Source: Gari tellinella (taxonomy: Eukaryota; Mollusca; Bivalvia; Cardiida; Psammobiidae). Taken from it: 64,000 bases of DNA. The position numbers and the translations under genes were made by a program. The notes below the pieces were generated by a model, which was not told the DNA's origin, did not search any database, and saw only the letters and a program-made list of their open reading frames with translations. Within the stretch, counting starts at the first letter, position 1, and each line of letters opens with the position of its first letter. Positions 58,769 through 64,000 of this stretch are shown here, one piece after another. Where the stretch lies: the NCBI GenBank assembly GCA_922989275.2, contig OV277861.1, positions 50,693,623 to 50,757,622 of the forward strand, written 5' to 3'.

Positions 58769-60070
58769 TTAAATGACTTTTGGTTCAAATTCCCTTTCCC
58801 ATACAACAGACCACGAATTGAAATCATTTACGGTAGTGTTTGTTCGAACTTGCGCTTTCAGCCTTGGTGACAGAGTGTTAAATCCGTCCCTCTGCCTCAG
58901 GTTGTCCAGCATATCCATGACACTTTGGTACCTGTAAGTCATAACCAACTTTCTGTTATCTGGGGAATGCCGGGTCGTTTTATTAGCTCCGTCGACGCAA
59001 CTGACTGATGCCGAAGTTGTAGATTCAGGCGAGGTTTGCTTGGCTGGAGCTGCTTTATCGTTCGTTGATGTTTCGTCTGTTAAAACGTTATTGGGTTCAG
59101 AATTTTGTTTCAGGCTATCGTTTTCGCCGCTTACAAGTTCATAGTTTCTTCTTACTTCTTTCCTTACTTCAATGTTGGCAATAGGTGTTTTGCTTCTTCT
59201 CAGAGACGTGTGACATTCTGGGTAGCTCACTGTCATTTTGTCAAACACGAGGTCCTCATACCCCTTCAACATCGCATACTGGGCCTCCGCGGATAACATC
59301 GAGGCGAATCTTGGTTGCTCTGGCATCGTCTTAATAACGAACATTTCTTCATCAAATTCATGTAAGGTTGCTTTGTCAACAGTTACTGTTGAACTTTTGC
59401 GACGAAACGCATTCTTTGCCCGTATCATACCCGTAAGCTTATTACCTAAGCTCTTCCATGACATTTTGTTCTGGCGGAATGTATTTTCAAAGTCCTTTGC
59501 AAAGCTATTCAGGGGGATTTTGCTACTGTCAAAGTTTCCACACGTATTTGCCCGTCTCATTACCCTTCGCCCCGTCTTGTTATTTCCGTTGTCCGTTTTT
59601 TCTGAGTGTTTGTATAATGAAGAAACGCTTTTACTCAATCGTGGAACTTCAACGCATTCTGTTGCTTTTATCCCAACTTTGGTGCGCAACGAAGACACTG
59701 GCTGCTTGATAATTGATTCGCTTGTATAAGACCGTTTCAAGATACCCTTCGGCGACCCATTACCATGCTTGTCTTGTACGTACTTGATACAATTTGCCGA
59801 CCATACGAGTGTACCATCCATACTTTTACTTCTCAAATGTGTGTCTAACAAAGACACGTTTGATGAAGATCTCGATAGAACACAGTTCCGTTGAGATTTC
59901 AGGTTTTCACTTAATGGCGGCATTTTAACTTTCTCACTATTCTCAGACACTACACTCAACGTTGACGGTGCTAATGAAAGTCTTTTCAAATGACACGGCG
60001 TCCCCTGTTTTAAATGGGCACCTTTTATGTCCACTGCACGCACCTGTCCGAACGTAGCTGACCCAATCAT
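58769..60070 (-). CDS. Orphan 433-residue basic, Ser-rich protein
   Basis: Starts at ATG 60070 (MIGSATFGQVRAVDIKG) and stops at 58769 (EREFEPKVI). Upstream, TTGCCAG-GGATG resembles an acceptor, so a 5' UTR exon may exist. No domain, signal peptide or membrane segment is recognised. Residues 1-300 are basic and rich in Ser, with RRKSS and RRANT sites of the type basophilic kinases use. About 310-370 is low complexity (KQTSPESTTSASVS). The C-terminal part, MDMLDNLRQRDGFNTLSPRL, looks more ordered. The long stop-free frame and lack of repeat similarity argue for a real gene, perhaps lineage-restricted. Function not assigned. Confidence 0.7.
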   Translation of the reverse strand: MIGSATFGQVRAVDIKGAHLKQGTPCHLKRLSLAPSTLSVVSENSEKVKMPPLSENLKSQRNCVLSRSSSNVSLLDTHLRSKSMDGTLVWSANCIKYVQDKHGNGSPKGILKRSYTSESIIKQPVSSLRTKVGIKATECVEVPRLSKSVSSLYKHSEKTDNGNNKTGRRVMRRANTCGNFDSSKIPLNSFAKDFENTFRQNKMSWKSLGNKLTGMIRAKNAFRRKSSTVTVDKATLHEFDEEMFVIKTMPEQPRFASMLSAEAQYAMLKGYEDLVFDKMTVSYPECHTSLRRSKTPIANIEVRKEVRRNYELVSGENDSLKQNSEPNNVLTDETSTNDKAAPAKQTSPESTTSASVSCVDGANKTTRHSPDNRKLVMTYRYQSVMDMLDNLRQRDGFNTLSPRLKAQVRTNTTVNDFNSWSVVWEREFEPKVI

Positions 60071-60142
60071 CCCTGGCAATGTCTATAGTACGTTCTTTTA
60101 CCTTGTCACAATGTGTTTATTGTCCTGTTAATCTTGACTATA

Positions 60143-60331
60143 AATTATAAATCATCTTTATTATGACCACTAAATTGAGTTAATTAAAGGTGTTTAAGTA
60201 AGGTGATTACTTAAAGCAATGTGTCAGTAAAACAGAAAGCTCCCTGTCACATTGCTTTAAGCTGTCACCTGTCTTTTATAAATCAATTCTCCCTCTTTTT
60301 AGTAGTCGTAATAGAGAGGTTTTACTGTATT
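60143..60331. mobile_element. Family C MITE with shortened stem
   Basis: Left TTTATTATGACCACTAAATTG, right AATAGAGAGGTTTTACTGTA. Stem arm TTACTTAAAGCAATGTGTCAG, AGCTCC, then CTGTCACATTGCTTTAAG: the inner right arm is lost. Confidence 0.75.
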
Positions 60332-60617
60332 TATGTGTTAATCCCGTTTCACACAATGCGGAATATCGCTATATAATCTTGTATAATTTTGGTTTCTTTA
60401 GCGCCCAGTCTTGTAATATTGTACAATATTAATTCTCTGCTCTTATGAAAGCTAGACGATATTATATCGCGTTTCGAAAGAAAAACCTCCATAAGTCGTT
60501 AACTGGCGATCGCCACGGCACAGATACACATGCAGAGAAAACTATCATCCGTTTAATGTCAACCTTTGATTGATCGTGCTGCCTCATTGATCGGTTCTTC
60601 AATAAAGCACAGTGAAG

Positions 60618-60824
60618 AACAGTAAAATATATATCACGACCCCTAAAACGATAGGTAATTGGTTGTATAAAAGACAGATGACAGCTTAAAGCAAGGTGAC
60701 AATAAAGCAGAAAGCTCCTGTAGGAGCTTTCTGTTTTATTGTCACCTTGCTTAAAACAGCCACCTGCCCAATACATTTAAGAATTAAGATAATTTTATGG
60801 TCGTAAAAGAGAAGGTTTACTGTA
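60618..60824. mobile_element. Family C hairpin MITE
   Basis: AACAGTAAAATATATATCAC to GAGAAGGTTTACTGTA. Stem about 60675-60770, centre AGCTCCTGTAGGAGCT (G/T centre pair differs from other copies). Confidence 0.85.
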
Positions 60825-60866
60825 TTCGCTTCTACGGCCACTCATACAAAGACGTATTGATGATGT

Positions 60867-61268
60867 TAAACCTATTCCTCTCTAAAACTTCAAACAGACA
60901 GTTCCAGTTTAGTTTTGTCCATTTTTTCCTATTTAGGATAGTTTTTGTCAATGTATACTAACACGACAAAGAAACTGTACGTTTGGCTCGAGGGACTTTT
61001 GTTTACAATTGGTTTGAGAGACTTTTGTTATACTTATACAGTTATAAGTGCAAACCATAGACAAATTTGGTATTTAAATGCGCAAAAATGTATTGGCTAC
61101 ACGAAAGCGTATGTTTGAATGTGATTTGATAATGTTGTGCATGAATGACGATGGTGTGAAAAGTAAAATTTGCAAATGTTACTCTTTGCGTAGGACAAGT
61201 GTACTATTTATAGGTACACTGTTAGCAAAGGATGCATATATATGCGGGACTAAGGTTCAAAATGTTAG
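60867..61268. mobile_element. Family D element with a 200-bp non-hairpin insert
   Basis: TTAAACCTATTCCTCTCTAAA and GGATAGTTTTTGTCAATG on the left. GCGTAGGACAAGTGTACTATT and GGGACTAAGGTTCAAAATG on the right. The palindrome is replaced by sequence containing TGTACGTTTGGCTCGAGG. Confidence 0.55.
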
Positions 61269-61366
61269 GACAGGATGAACTAAATCAAGAAGGGTGGAAA
61301 TAAAGTATGAATCGCCGTTAGGAGTTTTCTATTTTACTTTCATCGTGCACCAAACAGCGCATGCCC

Positions 61367-61618
61367 TTAACCTTTGCGCCAAAAGTACTAATGTATATAA
61401 GCATTTAATTTATTCACCCATTGAAGAATATAGTTCCAATTTATACCGTCATAAATATGTATCATAAGAAATAGTTTCTAGGAGATTATAGCTTAAAGCA
61501 GGCTGAACGTATAGCACAATGCGCCTTAAGGCGCATTCTACTATACTTTCAACCTGCTTTAAGACATAGTGGTCATTAGTCTTCAACCCTAGAAACAGGT
61601 TTTGGAGTAAAGGATTAA
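61367..61618. mobile_element. Family B hairpin MITE
   Basis: TTAACCTTTGCGCCAAAAG to TTTGGAGTAAAGGATTAA. Core 61492-61562, centre GCGCCTTAAGGCGC, with a few arm mismatches (GTATAGCACAATG versus CATTCTACTATAC). Confidence 0.8.
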
Positions 61619-61666
61619 ACGAAAGGCTTTGTTTAAGAATTTCTCCGCCAAATTTAACCATCCGTT

Positions 61667-61858
61667 TTAACCCTTTCACACAGACAAAACAACTTCTGCT
61701 CAACATTGTCGTCTGCAGTTTGATGTAAATTTATCTTTTGGCACTTTTGATCGTTGGAATATTGCAACGAGTGCCAAACATCCTGATCAGACGCCGTGTT
61801 ACGATCAAAACTGCTTGCAAAGTCACATGTTGGTGCCATCGGCAGTGAAAGAGTGAAG
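61667..61858. mobile_element. Family E MITE with stem deleted
   Basis: TTTTAACCCTTTCACACAG to GGCAGTGAAAGAGTGAAG. Stem reduced to GCCAAACATCCTGATCAGAC, CGTGTTACG then ATCAAAACTGCTTG. Confidence 0.65.
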
Positions 61859-61865
61859 TTATTGC

Positions 61866-62115
61866 TACAGTGGAGAATCTGTTATTCTTTCCCAATAAAC
61901 GCGTTTACGCTAAAACTATTATTTGCAGTGCAAACAGTTTGGAGCCAGATCAGACGCCGGGTAACCCGGCGTCTGATCTGGCTCCAAACTGTTTGCCACC
62001 AAGATAAACAAGAATTATCAGAATTGTCCAAAAGTTGTTCTTTTCTACGTTTTAGTGCTTTGCGTTTGCGTACGTTTGCGTTTAAACGGGAAAGAATAAC
62101 AGATTCTCCACTGTA
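61866..62115 (+). mobile_element. Family A hairpin MITE, complete reference copy
   Basis: 250 bp, TACAGTGGAGAATCTG to GATTCTCCACTGTA, TA borders. Core 61931-61995 is perfect: 32 pairs, one unpaired centre base in GGGTAACCC. Confidence 0.92.
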
Positions 62116-62235
62116 TGTCGACTTTAATCACTTATATCACGGTGAAAGTTTTCTTCATTGCATCTGTCATGATTGAAGTCTTTCCAGCTTTTGGCGCAAA
62201 TATTCATTTTTCTAATATTTTTTACACTTCAAAAT

Positions 62236-62395
62236 TGCAAACAGTACACACCTCGATCAAACGAGTCATTTAGGACCCCTTTGATCTTTTGATCTTGTTC
62301 TACACTGTAAGTAAAGAACACAGTACACTCTTTACTGGTAGATATAAACTGTTTGTAAAGGACGTCGTTGCTAGGGTTGAATGTTATATGGTTAA
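62236..62395. mobile_element. Family D relic, first of three in tandem
   Basis: AAACAGTACACACCTCGATC, degenerate centre, TTGTTCTACACTGTAAG, right end CGTTGCTAGGGTTGAATG then TTAA at 62392. Confidence 0.55.
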
Positions 62396-62620
62396 ATCAT
62401 TGAACCCTGACACTTTTAATGGACAATTAAAATATGAAAATATGTGTTGTCCCTTTTTGACTATTTAGGGTTGATTTAAACAATTAACATGCATGTTAAA
62501 AAGACAAACACTGTAGACCCTGATCAGGGTCTACACTGTTTGCATGGGACAAGTATAATTGTCACATGTGCACTGTTTGTAAATGACGAGTATATTCGTC
62601 GACAGTGTTGAATTTGTTAA
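62392..62620 (+). mobile_element. Family D MITE with a symmetric stem contraction
   Basis: TTAAATCATTGAACCCTGAC to CAGTGTTGAATTTGTTAA. The stem is only CAAACACTGTAGACCCTGAT joined to CAGGGTCTACACTGTTTG (62502-62541): the inner about 28 bp between the two GATC copies is missing and what remains is still palindromic. Confidence 0.82.
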
Positions 62621-62840
62621 CTCAATAAACCCTTAAAATTCAAATGGACAATTATAGTTTCCATTTAAGTACATGTATATATATAGTGTAATTTTGGCCA
62701 GTTAGTTTTGATTTATAACATATAACATAATGACAAACACTGCAGATCCTGAGCACAGGGTCTGTATAGGACAAGTGTGCTCTTTCAATGTACATTGGTT
62801 ATAAATGACTCGTATACTTGTCGCTAGGGTTTAATGTGTT
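62617..62840 (+). mobile_element. Family D MITE, third of the tandem
   Basis: TTAACTCAATAAACCCTTAA to CGCTAGGGTTTAATGTGTTT. Stem further decayed: CAAACACTGCAGATCCTGAG, CACAGGGTCTG. Confidence 0.7.
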
Positions 62841-62989
62841 TATCAATAGAAACTGATATTGAATTTGTCTCGAATGAACAGAAGTGGGACCACAGAAGTG
62901 ACTTAGATCTAAGCACAGCCAGTCAATAATGTGTACTAACAATGCGCTATAGTTCGACCACTCTTAAGGCTTTTAATTTCAGCTTTACG

Positions 62990-63075
62990 ACAGAGGGCTA
63001 CTTAAAACGGACTGAACGTAAAAACAAAATGACCCGAGCGAACATTTTGCTTTACTTTTATCGTGCTTTATAGAG
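62990..63075. mobile_element. B/C-like hairpin relic
   Basis: GGCTACTTAAAACGGACTG, AACGTAAAAACAAAATG, CATTTTGCTTTACTTTTATC, GTGCTTTATAG. Worn stem of about 70 bp. Confidence 0.45.
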
Positions 63076-63281
63076 TAAGAACAAGTGTTTTTCACTAAAT
63101 AACACCCTCCAATAAATGGTCGTGTTTATTAGGTTTACCAATACTAGAACTAGGTCGTCAAAACAATGCTTGCAAATCACGGCCACAATACACGAGGGAC
63201 GGAAATGGATAGCGTTACAATATGGAAAACTCGGTGCATTAAACAAACCCCATTAACAACATTTAGACCTATGATTGAAAA

Positions 63282-63526
63282 CATTCAACCCTAGCGACGA
63301 GTATACTCGTCATTTACAAACAGTGTACATGTGAGGATTACACATGTCCTATGCAAACAGTGTAGACCCTGATCAGAGGGCTACTTCAGGAGCCCTCTGA
63401 TCAAGGTCTACACTGTTTGTTACTTTGAAATGCATTGTAAAAATCAACCCTAAATAGTTAAAATGGACTAGATTTATCTTGAAATTGGAATTGTCCATTA
63501 AAAGTTTCAGGGGTGAATGAGTTAAA
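63282..63526 (-). mobile_element. Family D hairpin MITE
   Basis: ATTCAACCCTAGCGACGAGT to GGGGTGAATGAGTTAA. Core 63353-63419: arms CAAACAGTGTAGACCCTGAT, centre GGCTACTTCAGGAGCC with two mismatches. Confidence 0.85.
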
Positions 63527-63724
63527 CAAAACCCATTAAGACCTGTGATTGAAGACCCTGAAGACAAGAACGCAGTTGGAAGTCTCAATTACAGGCATCG
63601 GCTTACTGCATGCAGAATAAAAGTTCTGCAGAAATATTCCGATTTTTCATAATTATTATTTCGGTAAGAATTAAAGAGACAGAAAACTTAATGGTGTAGT
63701 TTGCGCCAAAAAAAGAAAGTAAAT

Positions 63725-64000
63725 ACAATGCTCCCTCCCTACAACGACCCTCTGAACAACGAGTCCCTGCTTACAACGACGTTGCCACTGTTACCCAAAC
63801 ACGAACCTTTTCACGATGGCAAGTCACGTATTGGACATTTTGACCAAATCAACCATAATGACGAGTGAAAAACAGCTTGAACCCAGATCAGACGCCGAGT
63901 TACGGGGCGTCTGATCTGGATTGAAGCTGTTCGCAAATGTAAGCCAATTTTCCTACCTATAGCATCTAATAACATCCTCAAGAAGAAACCATTGAACCTC
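63725..64000. mobile_element. Family H hairpin MITE, cut by the window edge
   Basis: TACAATGCTCCCTCCCTACA start, CGACCCTCTGAACAACG. Core about 63866-63931: AACAGCTTGAACCCAGATC, centre CGAGTTACGGGGC, mirror GATTGAAGCTGTTCG. Confidence 0.78.

Noticed and set aside
59238..59729. 163-codon plus-strand frame
   Set aside because: Antisense shadow of the orphan gene at 58769-60070, with unlikely composition.

Overview
The window is animal nuclear DNA, most likely from a bivalve mollusc (inferred). It is AT-rich, its genes carry GT-AG introns, its non-LTR retrotransposons are of CR1-like and related types, and it holds tandem-core Helitron-like elements of the oyster 'pearl' kind plus tRNA-derived SINE heads. 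Nothing bacterial is visible. Only three probable host genes are present; almost everything else is mobile or formerly mobile DNA.

Host genes. (1) A two-exon plus-strand gene (24229-24546 and 34787-35626, intron 10.2 kb) encodes a 385-residue type II membrane glycosyltransferase of the DXD sugar-binding family. (2) A four-exon minus-strand gene (51742 down to 46592) encodes a 335-residue short-form tRNase Z with all main metal-site motifs. (3) A 433-codon open frame on the minus strand (60070-58769) encodes a basic, Ser-rich, probably disordered protein of unknown function.

Retroelements. A plus-strand CR1-like LINE (8515-13836, with an upstream repeat-bearing stretch) is split by a minus-strand LINE (10258-12857). 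Other relics are a Penelope-like GIY-YIG endonuclease (3281-3850, minus), a LINE C-terminal zinc-knuckle piece (44395-44700, minus), a LINE RT/tail relic inside a tRNase Z intron (49440-49870), an (ATT)n-tailed 3' end (42979-43320) and three tRNA-derived SINE pieces.

Hairpin MITEs. The dominant feature is about 100 recognisable copies of short elements, each centred on a long, often perfect inverted repeat of 65-96 bp. I label them by their ends. A: about 250 bp, TA-flanked, end TACAGTGGAGAATCTG. B: about 250 bp, TTAA-flanked, end TTAACCCTTTACCCCATA. C: about 207 bp, end TACAGTAAAACCTCTCTA. D: about 250 bp, TTAA-flanked, ends TTAACTCATTCACCCCTG and GGGTTGAATGTGTTAA. E/J: 200-250 bp, TTAA-flanked. 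F: about 235 bp, end GGGCCCGTTTCATAAAAC. G: about 195 bp, end CAGGGCTCCAGATAAGG. H: about 330 bp, end TACAGTGCTCCCTCCCTA. I: about 196 bp, end TACAGTCGAACTTCGAT. Families A, E/J and H have unrelated ends yet carry nearly the same 65-nt core (CAAACAG, GATCAGACGCCG, centre GTNAC, then the mirror). Cores covary between arms, contain TTAA, and are used as insertion sites by TTAA-flanked members, giving nested and tandem clusters.

Larger structures include three tandem-core Helitron-like (HINE/pearl-like) elements, several long foldbacks and TIR elements of 0.3-1.6 kb, a roughly 190-bp satellite interrupted by a MITE, and a 34-bp minisatellite that appears to have grown from a MITE end. Element edges were read by eye and are approximate to a few bases; no database search was possible.
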